A stretch of DNA of 64,000 nt from Oligoflexus sp. (GCA_014378195.1 JACMOC010000029.1:51709-115708); one strand, 5' to 3'. Positions 34,655 through 44,449 are shown, numbered from the stretch's first letter. The notes: generated by a model not told the origin, from the letters alone. Made by a program: numbers and translations.

Positions 34655-35635
34655 ATGCGTTACCCGGCCTTACTTAAACTCTTCATTGGATTAGTTGCTG
34701 GCGGTGCATGCGCTTTCATCTACTGGATTCATACGCCGACCTATGCGATCGTCGAACTCGGACGGTCACTGCGGGACAAGGATCTGGCGACGTTTTACAG
34801 CCGGATCGATCTCGATCGTATCTACGATTCCTCTATTGATGCGATGACCGCTCATGAGCTCGCCTCGAAGGGCGCGCCCAGTGCCTTCGAAACCATGCAG
34901 GCGAATGTGAGTGGGGGCGTGACGAAGTTGATTAAATCTCAGGTAATTAATCAACTCAAACGCGATATTGAACTCAAGTTTATTACTGGTAAAATCGAGT
35001 TGCCAGCAGCGCCTGAACCCACTTCACTCATAAAAGAATTTTTCTTGGAGCTTAAATCGGTCACATTTGGATCCGTTGTGAGGAGCGACGACGGAGCTTT
35101 TGTAAATGTCGACTTAGAGCTAGGGAAAATAAATGGCCATTATCCTTTGACTTTAAAAATGGCGAATGAGAATCAATGGCGGATTTCAGGTTTCGAAGGC
35201 TTGGCTACAACGCTATCCCGCTACTCTGCCGATCGAATGGCAAAAGTCCTCGAGCATAACCGCGAGGCCCAAAGGCACTGTTCGGAGCTGGCCCCATTTT
35301 TTGGGCAGGTTCGAATTGAAGACATCAATTTTGCCCTACAAAAACAGATTCATTTAGAGTTTTTGTTTCACAATAAACATACCAGTGCACTGAAGCAGTT
35401 AGCGGGAACATTGAGCGTTACAGATAGTAAAGGGGGTGTGATAACTGAACCGTTTCAGAAGGACGAACTTCAAATCAAGCCCGGCGAGAAAAAGGTGTTT
35501 TTAATTCCCAAGGAACTTGGGCTTTTCGGTACGCTATCCGAGGATCGAAAATTCGTTCTGAATTTCCAGTGTGAAGCCATCCACTTCATGGACGGGACAT
35601 CCCAACTGGTCGTGAAGCGTTATGAAGACCTCTAG
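34655..35635 (+). CDS. DUF2939-like membrane-anchored protein
   Basis: A 326-residue protein with one N-terminal helix (LLKLFIGLVAGGACAFIYW). The start of the soluble part (YAIVELGRSLRDKDLATFYSRIDLDRIYDSSID) is typical of DUF2939. The C-terminal region is strand-rich. AGGA lies 7 bases before ATG 34655. It probably shares a transcript with the GHKL ATPase and overlaps the convergent alkB-like gene by 4 bases. Function unknown. Confidence 0.7.
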   Translation: MRYPALLKLFIGLVAGGACAFIYWIHTPTYAIVELGRSLRDKDLATFYSRIDLDRIYDSSIDAMTAHELASKGAPSAFETMQANVSGGVTKLIKSQVINQLKRDIELKFITGKIELPAAPEPTSLIKEFFLELKSVTFGSVVRSDDGAFVNVDLELGKINGHYPLTLKMANENQWRISGFEGLATTLSRYSADRMAKVLEHNREAQRHCSELAPFFGQVRIEDINFALQKQIHLEFLFHNKHTSALKQLAGTLSVTDSKGGVITEPFQKDELQIKPGEKKVFLIPKELGLFGTLSEDRKFVLNFQCEAIHFMDGTSQLVVKRYEDL

Positions 35636-36291
35636 GTTCTGATTTTGCGGAACGTGAGGTTTATTCGTTCCCGTCCCACTGCCGGATGAAACCCTTCCTT
35701 TAACGGTAAAACTCCGTGATAAGCAAGGCGTGCCGGGCCGCCCCATACCACCACATCACCATGATCTAGGGGTATGCGGGCTATCGGTCCGCTTCGCTCT
35801 AGACCACCAAAAAGAAAAATAATGGGCAAACCTAACGAAACGGAAACGATAGGCGCATCGTCATCACGTTCGTCTCTGTCCTGGTGGAGTCCTAGCTTGG
35901 CTCCGGGGCGATAACGATTGATAAGACACGCGTTGGGCTCAAATCCGGGAAACCCCCCCGCGTTAGCCGCTCGGCGGGCGAGATCGAGGAAGAGAGGCGG
36001 CATATCTGGCCAGTTGTCCTCCCCCTCGGGAATCGCAGAGGAGTAAACAGCCGCCTCGGAGCTGGGTTCGTCTCTAAGCCATGTCAAATCACCGCATCCA
36101 CTCGCCATCAGAGACATCTTAGCTCCGCCTTGTGTCTGCATCGCGCGAAAAGGCACGATGCGGGTGATGGACCGAACGTCTTCGGTCAAACGCGGGGCAT
36201 CCTTACGCGCGAATTCCCGCAGTAAAACAGCGCCGGGACGGATGATCTCAGGCGTCACTTCAGCACCAAAAAAATCTTCAAAATTGAGCAT
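35632..36291 (-). CDS. alkB: AlkB-like DNA oxidative demethylase
   Basis: A 219-residue Fe(II)/2-oxoglutarate dioxygenase that repairs N1-methyladenine and N3-methylcytosine. LHQDRDE gives the HxD ligands, AYHGVLPLKEG the distal His and RINLTFRK the 2-oxoglutarate Arg. QTQGGAKMS, NACLINRYRPGAKLGLH and VVWGGPARLAYHG are AlkB hallmarks. ATG 36291 has GGAG 8 bases upstream. Two in-frame ATGs lie further upstream, but they are not supported. Confidence 0.93.
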   Translation of the reverse strand: MLNFEDFFGAEVTPEIIRPGAVLLREFARKDAPRLTEDVRSITRIVPFRAMQTQGGAKMSLMASGCGDLTWLRDEPSSEAAVYSSAIPEGEDNWPDMPPLFLDLARRAANAGGFPGFEPNACLINRYRPGAKLGLHQDRDERDDDAPIVSVSLGLPIIFLFGGLERSGPIARIPLDHGDVVVWGGPARLAYHGVLPLKEGFHPAVGRERINLTFRKIRT

Positions 36292-36431
36292 TTTAAGAGC
36301 TCCCGATTTCATCCCAATAGATTGTTTCCGATTTTGGGACAATACGTCTATATTATGGGGACTATTAGCGAAAGGGCGTTCGCCTCTATGATCGCTACTT
36401 GTATTTTGACTTCCCTTAAAGGATTCAGCTC

Positions 36432-37034
36432 ATGGCAACAACGTCTTCGTCGTCACCCTCTATCACTCTTCAACAAATATTCCATAACGCGCGTTCGCAC
36501 AACGCCTGGCTTGATAAACCAGTGTCGGACGAGACTTTGCATCAGGTGTATGAAGCGATGGAATGGGGCCCTACGGCGGCCAACAGTTTGCCTGCTCGTA
36601 TCCTTTTCGTGAAAAAGGGTCCTCAGAAGGATAAACTCCTTGAAGCCATGGCACCTGGCAACGTCGACAAAACAAAAGCAGCTCCTGTGACGGCCGTCCT
36701 TGCTTACGATCTTGAGTTCTACGAAAAACTTCCGAAGACCTTCCCTCATGCCGATGCACGGTCCTGGTTCGCCGGTAACGATCAGGCGATCAAGGACACT
36801 GCTGAATATAACAGTGCGCTGCAGCACGGCTATTTCATCATTGCTGCTCGATCATTTGGCCTTGATTGCGGGCCGATGGCCGGTTTCGATAAAAAGAAGA
36901 TGGATGAGCTCTTTTTCAAAGGAACGAGCTGGCGTTCCGCTATGGTCTGTAATATCGGTTATGGCGACACAGCTCAATTGTTCCCTCGTAGCCCTCGTCT
37001 GAGCTTTGATGAAGCCTGCAAAATCTTAGGTTAA
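36432..37034 (+). CDS. RutE/HadB-like nitroreductase-family NADPH reductase
   Basis: A 200-residue FMN enzyme resembling malonic semialdehyde reductase RutE: ARSHNAWLDKPVSDETLHQVYEA, EWGPTAANSLPARI (FMN phosphate region), FPHADARSWFAGN and LDCGPMAGFD are family-typical. No other rut (pyrimidine degradation) gene is nearby, so the physiological substrate is open. AAAGGA 8 bases before the ATG. Confidence 0.88.
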   Translation: MATTSSSSPSITLQQIFHNARSHNAWLDKPVSDETLHQVYEAMEWGPTAANSLPARILFVKKGPQKDKLLEAMAPGNVDKTKAAPVTAVLAYDLEFYEKLPKTFPHADARSWFAGNDQAIKDTAEYNSALQHGYFIIAARSFGLDCGPMAGFDKKKMDELFFKGTSWRSAMVCNIGYGDTAQLFPRSPRLSFDEACKILG

Positions 37035-37043
37035 CCGCTGTTT

Positions 37044-38189
37044 ATGAAATCGTCTTTTCCCCCTTCGCGCCTTGCCGTGGGCGCGATGTTTTTTCTTCAT
37101 GGGCTCAGTTTTTCCAGTTGGGGTGCACGCATCCCGGCTATCAAGGAAAAATTAGGGATGTCCGAATTTGTGCTGGGTACCGTTCTTTTTGCGATACCCC
37201 TGGGATCGATACTTTCTTCGTTTGCTGCGCCTTGGTTCGTCGAGCGTTTTGGAAGCCGTCGTGTGCTCACCCTTGGAATCCTGCTTTATAGCGCTTTGCT
37301 GATCGCGGTTGGAATGGCAGAAACTCTACCGTCGCTCGTGTTTGCTCTCTTCATCTTCGGACTGTCGAGCAACCTCGTCAACGTCTCCGTCAACACCCAG
37401 GCGTTGGACCTGGAACGGGTGATGAACCGCTCGGTGATGGCTTCATTGCATGGACTATGGAGTCTGGCAGGATTTGCCGGTGCGGCTTTGGGAACGTTGA
37501 TGATCGCCTTTAAAATCGATCCTGCCCTGCATTTTTCCCTCGTATTTCTCTTTGTCGTTGTCATCCTTATCAATGCCCAGAAATATTTGTTGCCTGACGG
37601 TCGGCGTTCGATGGAAAAACAGCCATTTTTTGTTTTGCCGAATCGCGCTCTTATCGGCTTAGGCGGTATAGCTTTTTTATCGATGATAGCCGAAGGTGCG
37701 ATGTTTGATTGGAGCGGTGTTTATTTCCAAAATGTCATCAAAGCCGAACCGGCCTGGGTCGGGGCAGGATACGCAGCTTTCATGTCGGCAATGGCATCCG
37801 TGCGCTTTTTAGCAGACCGGCTGGCGGATCGCTTCGGGATCGATAGCTTGTTAAAGGTGAGTGGTTTGTTTATTGCTCTCGGACTGACTCTCTCTATTAT
37901 ATCTCCTTCAATCTCTAGCGGCATTATTGGTTTTTTATTGGTAGGAGCAGGCACGTCGTCGGTTGTTCCCTTGGTGATGAGTCAAGCGGGGAAAGCATCC
38001 AGTTATTCGCCAGGCGTGGCGATTGCCGCCGTATCAACAATAGGGTTTTTCGGATTTTTGCTTGGTCCACCTCTCATCGGTTGGATTGCGGGCATCAGCA
38101 GCCTCAGAGTGTCCTTCGGCCTAGTTGCAGTCCTTGGTCTCGGGATTTCTGGATTATCCCACAGGCAATTTGCAGCGAAAAAAGTCTAA
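37044..38189 (+). CDS. MFS transporter, YbjJ-like
   Basis: A 381-residue major facilitator protein with 12 predicted helices. The N-terminal FLHGLSFSSWGARIPAIKEKLGMS and the central LHGLWSLAGFAGAALGTLM recall the YbjJ/fucose-permease-like group. Substrate unknown. It follows the nitroreductase by 9 bases, so it is likely co-transcribed, ending at a bidirectional terminator. Confidence 0.85.
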   Translation: MKSSFPPSRLAVGAMFFLHGLSFSSWGARIPAIKEKLGMSEFVLGTVLFAIPLGSILSSFAAPWFVERFGSRRVLTLGILLYSALLIAVGMAETLPSLVFALFIFGLSSNLVNVSVNTQALDLERVMNRSVMASLHGLWSLAGFAGAALGTLMIAFKIDPALHFSLVFLFVVVILINAQKYLLPDGRRSMEKQPFFVLPNRALIGLGGIAFLSMIAEGAMFDWSGVYFQNVIKAEPAWVGAGYAAFMSAMASVRFLADRLADRFGIDSLLKVSGLFIALGLTLSIISPSISSGIIGFLLVGAGTSSVVPLVMSQAGKASSYSPGVAIAAVSTIGFFGFLLGPPLIGWIAGISSLRVSFGLVAVLGLGISGLSHRQFAAKKV

Positions 38190-38260
38190 TCAGGCCTTCG
38201 GCTTATTTATGAAATTGATTTTCCTTAACTTATAATAATCAAGTTGAGTTATGCGAATGC

Positions 38261-38294
38261 AAAAAAGGCTGCGAATGATCATCGCAGCCTTTTT
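38261..38294. terminator. bidirectional terminator
   Basis: GGCTGCGA (38267-38274) pairs with TCGCAGCC (38282-38289), with six A before and five T after. It serves the MFS gene on the plus strand and the transglutaminase-like lipoprotein on the minus strand. Confidence 0.9.
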
Positions 38295-38318
38295 CAAACT
38301 TCAAATTCGACACGAATC

Positions 38319-40052
38319 TTAGGGATTCGCTTTCGTTAGATCACAATCGACGTAATCAAGGACAGAGCCCCCAACGCGTGTCGATTTTGTAGGGCCAGCA
38401 GCGATTGAACACTTGTAAATAGGATCGATGATCCCCGAGTAGTCAAACCCCCCTTTAATATCGTCAACCGGCCGCGAGCCAGCTTTGAAACTATATAAAA
38501 AGTCAGGAATAACCATATCCGCACGGTTCGGCTCGAAGGTTCCCCATTCGCCGCCGATCAATCGCTTATCTGCGTCAAACTCAAGAGTATACTGATAGTC
38601 CGAGCGTGCGAGCTGAGAACGATCAAAGTCATTTCCGTAAGACATTGCTGGCTCCGATGGTTCGGATGACCAGAAAACGCTTGTTTTAACCTGCGCAAGG
38701 TAAGTCGTACCAGCTGCGCGGTGGCGGAACTGATGATCGTTAACTGTGGCTGCATCTAACAAAGGTCCAACATCCATATTCGCGCCGTAGACCGGCTGAT
38801 TCCATACTTGGCCCGTACGGGTTCGGTCCATCACAAAACTTTGGCCTGTTTTGCCAAGGTGTTCCGTTAGGATGGTATGGAAACTTGCTGGATTCACATC
38901 CCAGCAGCCGTAGAATTTGGTTCCTGAAAGTGGTGTGAATGCTGAGGTGTCGCCCGATTCGACGTAACTACGAACCTGGCCGAGGTCACTTGAAAGGAAG
39001 TATGAGGACTTTGATCCTTCGGCTTTTTCGATCAAGTATATCGTAGCGGTATCGTCACCAAGAGAAATTTCATAGATTCGCCGGCCAGAAAACGCAGCGC
39101 CTGGGAGAAATTCATCGACCATAGTAAAGGTCTGAGAATTTCCATTCAAAATGAACATGCCCGTGACACCGCGGCCATCCAAGCCGTGAGGTATATCGCC
39201 ATCGGGCTTATCGACGTTTTCGTTGCAGCGACGACCTAGGAAATACTGGTTGTCATCCGGAGAATGGTCCGCCCATGATTTGGAAAGCAGGCCGCGAACG
39301 TCACCTTCGGTGACCAGAATCTCTTTGCCATCCAGCTTGACCATAACGGAGTGTTTTGGCGTTTCGTGCATCAGAGCTGCAGGTGACCAGCCGTGACAGA
39401 TTCCCATCCAACTCCAGTCGGCTCCGCTATCGGCTTCGTTAAAAAACTTAAAGCTTGGGTTTTTCGTGTAATCGAGAAAGGTATCCCAGCCTGCGCTCGC
39501 CATAGGCGACCAATTCTGGATAGTGTTCGAGGAATCAAACGCGGTCTGTAGATCGCCGATAGCTTGGCGTTTAGCATCCCGGTCGCCGGCGTGCTTAATA
39601 GCACGTTCTTTGGAGGCGAGATCCTTGATTTCACTTTTGAGTTTATGGGTATCGACATCTTTTCCGTATCGCAAACGGAACATAAGATCATATTTCTCGG
39701 CCGGAGACAGATACGGACTCACCGATCGGCCTTGGGTGTTGTCGAGCTGATCCTGCCAGAACTGGGAGAGGTTCACGAGACCTGATGGTCTCGTGAAATA
39801 AGCCCAACGCCTTGCCAGACCCTGCGCCGTATATGGCCAATAGGTATCGCTCCACGGCATGTTTTTCGTGAAGGCTTTTTTTACACCGACGATCTGGTCG
39901 TAAGTGGGCATAGCGGAGAGACCGAAGGTTTCGACCACATTAGGCGAGTCCGGTGCTTCTTTGGTAAAACTATCTGATTTCACTTGACTGCAACTCAGCG
40001 GCAAGCCGAATGCAAGCGGCATTAAAACCGCAGGTATCCAAATATTTTTCAT
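38319..40052 (-). CDS. transglutaminase-elicitor-like lipoprotein
   Basis: A 577-residue lipoprotein (lipobox LPLSC, Cys21). The central part recalls the TGase-elicitor family (Phytophthora GP42 type, also known in some bacteria). WSWMGICHGWSPAALM carries the candidate catalytic Cys219. CWDVNPASFHTIL has a candidate His (392), and FVMDRTRTGQVWNQPVYG a candidate Asp (409). Such enzymes would cross-link or deamidate protein glutamines. It follows another lipoprotein gene after 16 bases. ATG 40052 is chosen for its signal peptide; a start 33 bases upstream is less likely. Enzyme activity is inferred only. Confidence 0.72.
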   Translation of the reverse strand: MKNIWIPAVLMPLAFGLPLSCSQVKSDSFTKEAPDSPNVVETFGLSAMPTYDQIVGVKKAFTKNMPWSDTYWPYTAQGLARRWAYFTRPSGLVNLSQFWQDQLDNTQGRSVSPYLSPAEKYDLMFRLRYGKDVDTHKLKSEIKDLASKERAIKHAGDRDAKRQAIGDLQTAFDSSNTIQNWSPMASAGWDTFLDYTKNPSFKFFNEADSGADWSWMGICHGWSPAALMHETPKHSVMVKLDGKEILVTEGDVRGLLSKSWADHSPDDNQYFLGRRCNENVDKPDGDIPHGLDGRGVTGMFILNGNSQTFTMVDEFLPGAAFSGRRIYEISLGDDTATIYLIEKAEGSKSSYFLSSDLGQVRSYVESGDTSAFTPLSGTKFYGCWDVNPASFHTILTEHLGKTGQSFVMDRTRTGQVWNQPVYGANMDVGPLLDAATVNDHQFRHRAAGTTYLAQVKTSVFWSSEPSEPAMSYGNDFDRSQLARSDYQYTLEFDADKRLIGGEWGTFEPNRADMVIPDFLYSFKAGSRPVDDIKGGFDYSGIIDPIYKCSIAAGPTKSTRVGGSVLDYVDCDLTKANP

Positions 40053-40068
40053 GCGATTTATAACCCTG

Positions 40069-40929
40069 TTACTGTGCGTTAACAAATTGATCAGGAGCGG
40101 TGAAACAACCAGCGCCGATCATGGCTGGCGTGAGTTTGCACACCAAGGCAGCCTGCTGGAGAGGGAGGTTGTCTTTTTGCGCAGCCTGGGCGGCGCGTGT
40201 TACGATTTGATCACAGCTTTTGTTTTTGCCGAAATCCGGATCAGTCGATCCACTCTTGAAGTTTTTCACGTCGGTGCCAACGTTGCTCGTCATGAATAGG
40301 GACGCTTCTGTGGATGCAGTCGCAGTGCCGACACTATGGTCAAACGAATAGCTAACGCCAGAAGCTAGAAAGCTTTTCTTTGTTCCGCAGCTGTTTTTCA
40401 AACTTTCGCCCGTCATAGTCACACCAACCGAACCCGACCAGCCGCCGCCATTGTTTGCCGCGAAGGTCTTGAGGGATTGCAGTTCGGCTTGAACGTTCAT
40501 ACCGCAAACAACTGTTCGGTAAATCGAACCTTCGTTGGCATCAAATCGGATAAGGACTTGGCAATCGTTCGCGGGCGTTGTGTCCATAACCCAAATGCCG
40601 CTGTATGGTGCCAGAGACGAATTGAGAAGTTCTCTAAGTTGTGCTTTCAGCTCCGCATCGGTCAAGGGGAGTTCAGTCGCGGCCGTTGTTGAGTTGCCAC
40701 CGGCGCCCGTTGTTGAGTTGCCACCGGCGCCCGAACTCAAGGCTGTTTCGTCTGCCAGAGCTTTGACAAGGTCGGCTTTTGCAGCTGCCAGGCTTTGCTG
40801 AAGTGCTGCATTTTGGGAAGCAAGATCATTGTTTTTTTTCTGAAGGTCTTTTTTAGAATGATCATCACCACAAGCAACGGTGAGGCCAAGAACGAGTGTA
40901 GGGAGAATCAACCGATTGGTTCTTTTCAT
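40069..40929 (-). CDS. lipoprotein with coiled-coil and internal tandem repeat
   Basis: A 286-residue lipoprotein (lipobox TVAC). After the Cys, a short coiled coil (KKDLQKKNNDLASQNAALQQSLAAAK) resembles Lpp-like spacers, then a Gly/Ser/Thr linker with a doubled GAGGNSTT unit, then a globular domain with several Cys. No catalytic motif recognised. It lies directly upstream of the transglutaminase-like lipoprotein and so may be its partner or inhibitor, which is speculation. Confidence 0.7.
   Translation of the reverse strand: MKRTNRLILPTLVLGLTVACGDDHSKKDLQKKNNDLASQNAALQQSLAAAKADLVKALADETALSSGAGGNSTTGAGGNSTTAATELPLTDAELKAQLRELLNSSLAPYSGIWVMDTTPANDCQVLIRFDANEGSIYRTVVCGMNVQAELQSLKTFAANNGGGWSGSVGVTMTGESLKNSCGTKKSFLASGVSYSFDHSVGTATASTEASLFMTSNVGTDVKNFKSGSTDPDFGKNKSCDQIVTRAAQAAQKDNLPLQQAALVCKLTPAMIGAGCFTAPDQFVNAQ
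40685..40732. repeat. two perfect 24-bp tandem repeats
   Basis: Units 40685-40708 and 40709-40732 are identical and in frame, encoding GAGGNSTT twice in a lipoprotein linker. This type of repeat can change copy number by slippage without breaking the frame. Confidence 0.9.
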
Positions 40930-41106
40930 AAGTTCGACCCGCAGAAAAAAAGGTTTGTGATCACACGCAAGGGGCGCTTGGAGAGCGTGAATATGCTGTG
41001 ATAGGCCACATTGCAATGGTATTTTCCATCACAAGTGGCATCAAGAGAAGATAACTAGCGGGAATAATGAGGAGAAGAAAGAAAAAAGAGAAATTTTGAG
41101 CAATAT

Positions 41107-41274
41107 TTATTTAATCGGCAGATTTTCTTGGATGAACAGCTCGCCGGTTATGAGGCCGTTTGTGACTGTATACGGTGAGTCGAGGTCGGACCCCTGACCT
41201 TGGAGTTCCAGATTCCAGACATCGTTATCGATCGATTCATGAACAGGTTCGATCGAGGTTATGGTGCCCTCCAA
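41107..41274 (-). pseudogene. possible remnant of a coding region
   Basis: A 55-codon frame from TTG (41274) to TAA, giving protein-like sequence (TITSIEPVHESIDNDVWNLEL, TNGLITGELFIQENLPIK). It has no signal peptide and no ribosome site, and a stop in the same frame lies just upstream. It may be the 3' end of a decayed gene. Low support. Confidence 0.3.
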
Positions 41275-41305
41275 TGACAGCCGCTATGTTGACGACAAAA
41301 AATAA

Positions 41306-41971
41306 TCAGCCGAGTATTCCAAAAAATATGTTGAGAGTAAGCGCTACAAGCGTCGTGTTGTAAGCAAACGATAATAAGGAATGGAACAACACGGTCTGTC
41401 GAATATCACGACTGCTGACGCAGACGTCTGAAGTCTGGAAAGCCATGCCAAGCGTAAATGAAAAGTATGCGAAATCAAAATCCGCCGGTGCATCGCTTCC
41501 CGGAAATATGAGCCCACTGCCTTCATCCCTATCGTCGTAATACATGCGAGCATAACGAAACGTAAAGGCCGTGTGGGTCAAAAACCAGCACAACGTCACG
41601 GCCGCCAGACACACGGCAGCCAAGAGGAAGGTCTCGTTTGGAGCGATCGACTTTGCCTGGCGTAATACATAGGCCGAAGCAAACAGACTCACCGCGCTTG
41701 CGAGTGAGACCAGAAGGAACACCAAATTGCGGCCCGGATCTTCTGAAGCAGCGCGTGCTTTGGTTTCAGCTGCCGTTGATCGCAATATGATAGTCCAGCT
41801 TACCAAGAGCAATAAGAGTGCCCCCGCATCAAACCCTGCAACGATCGATACCGCCCAGCCATAAAATTTGTCGGCAATGATCGTGACAGCTATCCCCACA
41901 AGGACGGAGAGCATGAGTCGCACGATCGAATGTTTCATTACATGATGGGCAACACCTTTGATCCGTATCAT
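41306..41971 (-). CDS. DUF1345 family membrane protein
   Basis: A 221-residue inner-membrane protein with five or six helices. HTAFTFRYARMYY and DFDFAYFSFTLGMAFQTSDV are the conserved DUF1345 blocks. Function unknown. ATG 41971 with GAGG 6 bases upstream is preferred over a TTG 12 bases earlier. Confidence 0.88.
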   Translation of the reverse strand: MIRIKGVAHHVMKHSIVRLMLSVLVGIAVTIIADKFYGWAVSIVAGFDAGALLLLLVSWTIILRSTAAETKARAASEDPGRNLVFLLVSLASAVSLFASAYVLRQAKSIAPNETFLLAAVCLAAVTLCWFLTHTAFTFRYARMYYDDRDEGSGLIFPGSDAPADFDFAYFSFTLGMAFQTSDVCVSSRDIRQTVLFHSLLSFAYNTTLVALTLNIFFGILG

Positions 41972-42192
41972 CTTTATCCTCAAAAAATCCTTTGAAAACG
42001 CACCGTCTCAGCGCGATCATGGCACTTATATGAACCTCTGTCCATCCCGCTTCTAATCCTACGTGCGGTAAGAATCAAGGTCCCTGTATACGCGGGAATA
42101 CGGAATCACGTCCTAATCCCTCGCTCTCTCAGCCTATTTTCCCGATAGGTGTTTTGTTAGCAATGCCAAGCATCGGAAATAGGGAATACAGC

Positions 42193-44415
42193 ATGAAACG
42201 TCATAACCTCGTCACCACGACACTGCTCATGAGCCTTTGTTTTTCTCAATTGGAAGGGTGTGGGGTGGCTAAGTCTATCTTTAAGTCAAACGCACCGGTG
42301 ATGGGAGGAGCATCGAACAGTGGAGGCAAATATGGAACTCCGTTCGCACTCCTCGATGCTCAGAAAATGGCGATGACAGCGCCAAATGTTAATTCCGGGC
42401 TGAAGTCCTACGGCAGTTGCGATGAGCTCAAAGCAGACTTGGACGCCTCTCTCTCTGCTAAATGGCTGCAGGATAAAGCGGAAATGGCTACGAACATCCA
42501 AAATCAACTCATCTCGGACGAAACGCCTCAGCGCGACGCCTACTCACAATTCGAAGGAAATATTGCCAGCTCAGCTGTTGAGGATTCTGCTCCTACCTCG
42601 ACTTCGGCATCAAGTCCTGTTGCCACAGCGACGTCCGATACCAAGGAAGACTCGCAGACAAACGTTCAGGAAAAAGGCGTAGATGAAGCCGATTCGTTTC
42701 GCGTGGGTGTGGACCAGATTTTTGCCATCAGTTTTGATAACCTTCAGGTTATCGATCGGGCGACCCTGACGGTTCAGGGTGCAATGCCAGTAGCGAAAGG
42801 CGCTCAGCTCTATACGAGTGGCCACAAGCTGGTCGTCATTGAAGCCCTGGCAAATCCTGTCGACACCCCATTGAGTCGCGCTACACCGGTTGTCGATAGC
42901 GTTGAAGGAGGGCCTATGCAGGTCGCGGGCAAAATGAACGTTCGCATCTATACGACCGCGGCTGGTAAAATGCCTGTCCTCGTAAGAACTCAGGAGATTG
43001 CGGGCCAGTATGTGGATAGTCGTTTGATCGCGAATCAACTCATCCTCGTCGCCAACGATACAATGGAATTCGTTTCCGAGCCAGTCCAATGGTCTGATTT
43101 CTCTAAAGAGGTATGGTACGCAAATTCCCACGCGAAAGTGCTGTTTGACATGATGTATAGGGGCTCCAAACGTGATGCAAGCATCGTTATCAAAGCTAAG
43201 ACAGTAAGCGGCATAGCTTGTACGGCTATCGCTCAACGAAAAGTCACTGACTTCGATTGGAGCTTAGCTAAAATGGTTTCTTTGAATATCGACGAGGCCT
43301 CAGAGCCGAAAGCTATCGGTATGATCGGTCAAGGCGAAGAGATTTACGTCACGTCTGATTCGGTTTATCTTTTGAAATCGAAGCTCGATTGGTTTTCCAT
43401 GAGTGGATTCAGGTCCTATAATTGGGCAGCGACTCCCGACGAGCGTGTTTTCATTCGCCAAGTTTCTATAAGTGCAACTGGCGAATTGGCAGCAGCTGCC
43501 GAAGGCGAAGTCAAAGGTCATATCAAGGATTGCTGGGCGCTCCACTCCGTAAACGCCGGCAAAAATCTAGTTGTGACAACAAGCACAGGATCGTTGTTCG
43601 AACATAGCGGCCCCAATGTTGCCCAAAATCAGCTAAGCGTCCTCGAAAAAGACGACGCCACAAAAAGCCTTCAGGTGGTGGCCGGTATAGAAAACTTCGG
43701 TACCACAGAAGACATTCGTGCGGTTCGGTATGTTGGCGATAAGGTCTATGTCGTCACCTTCAAAAAGACAGATCCACTTTATGCTTTTGACTTAAGCGAT
43801 ATTCATCAACCCAAACTCTTGAGTGGCTTGAAAATCCCAGGGTTTTCGACCTACATGCATCCTTTGGCTGATGGCCGACTGCTGGGCGTAGGTTTTGATG
43901 CCCAGGATGAAGGGGATTTCGCCTGGTATCGCGGCGTTCAGGTATCACTTTTTGATACTTCTAATCCGCTTGAAATGAATCGCATGGACAACCATATCTA
44001 CGGAACCCGCGGGTCAAGTTCGGGGGTCACCAGCAACCACCACGCGTTTTTCTACAACGAGACATCGCATCTCATCGGTCTGCCACTCATCGAACTTTCC
44101 GGCAATGTATTGAATAGCGAAAGCACTCAGCTCAACTTCAGCGGCGCGCAGATACTCTTTTTTGAAACGGACAAGTTGATTGACAAAGGCCGCATTTCAC
44201 ACGCGGACTTCATGCCAGCCAAGTGCGCGAGTCGTCAGAACTCAGTTGGGTGGTGGTCACAAGGCGGAGCGTCCGCGGATATCAACCGTCTTTATCAAAT
44301 CGACGGTCGACTGTTGACTCTCTCAGGCTTCGGTCTTAAGGCTTACGCTCTCGATAACTTCACGACACCTGTCGCGAGCCAAAAGTTTGCTAACCTTTCG
44401 AACCGGTGTATCTGA
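42193..44415 (+). CDS. Beta_propel-domain lipoprotein
   Basis: A 740-residue exported protein, probably a lipoprotein (QLEGC at the end of the signal region). After a Ser/Thr/Ala-rich linker the segment TNVQEKGVDEADSFRVGVDQIFAIS is the opening signature of the secreted beta-propeller family PF09826. Blades follow (IRAVRYVGDKVYVVTFKKTDPLYAFDLSD). Family role is unknown; proposed to be surface or periplasmic binding. GGGA 7 bases before ATG 42193. Confidence 0.82.
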   Translation: MKRHNLVTTTLLMSLCFSQLEGCGVAKSIFKSNAPVMGGASNSGGKYGTPFALLDAQKMAMTAPNVNSGLKSYGSCDELKADLDASLSAKWLQDKAEMATNIQNQLISDETPQRDAYSQFEGNIASSAVEDSAPTSTSASSPVATATSDTKEDSQTNVQEKGVDEADSFRVGVDQIFAISFDNLQVIDRATLTVQGAMPVAKGAQLYTSGHKLVVIEALANPVDTPLSRATPVVDSVEGGPMQVAGKMNVRIYTTAAGKMPVLVRTQEIAGQYVDSRLIANQLILVANDTMEFVSEPVQWSDFSKEVWYANSHAKVLFDMMYRGSKRDASIVIKAKTVSGIACTAIAQRKVTDFDWSLAKMVSLNIDEASEPKAIGMIGQGEEIYVTSDSVYLLKSKLDWFSMSGFRSYNWAATPDERVFIRQVSISATGELAAAAEGEVKGHIKDCWALHSVNAGKNLVVTTSTGSLFEHSGPNVAQNQLSVLEKDDATKSLQVVAGIENFGTTEDIRAVRYVGDKVYVVTFKKTDPLYAFDLSDIHQPKLLSGLKIPGFSTYMHPLADGRLLGVGFDAQDEGDFAWYRGVQVSLFDTSNPLEMNRMDNHIYGTRGSSSGVTSNHHAFFYNETSHLIGLPLIELSGNVLNSESTQLNFSGAQILFFETDKLIDKGRISHADFMPAKCASRQNSVGWWSQGGASADINRLYQIDGRLLTLSGFGLKAYALDNFTTPVASQKFANLSNRCI

Positions 44416-44449
44416 TTCTGTCCGACTCAATGAATGAATCCGTGTCCAC

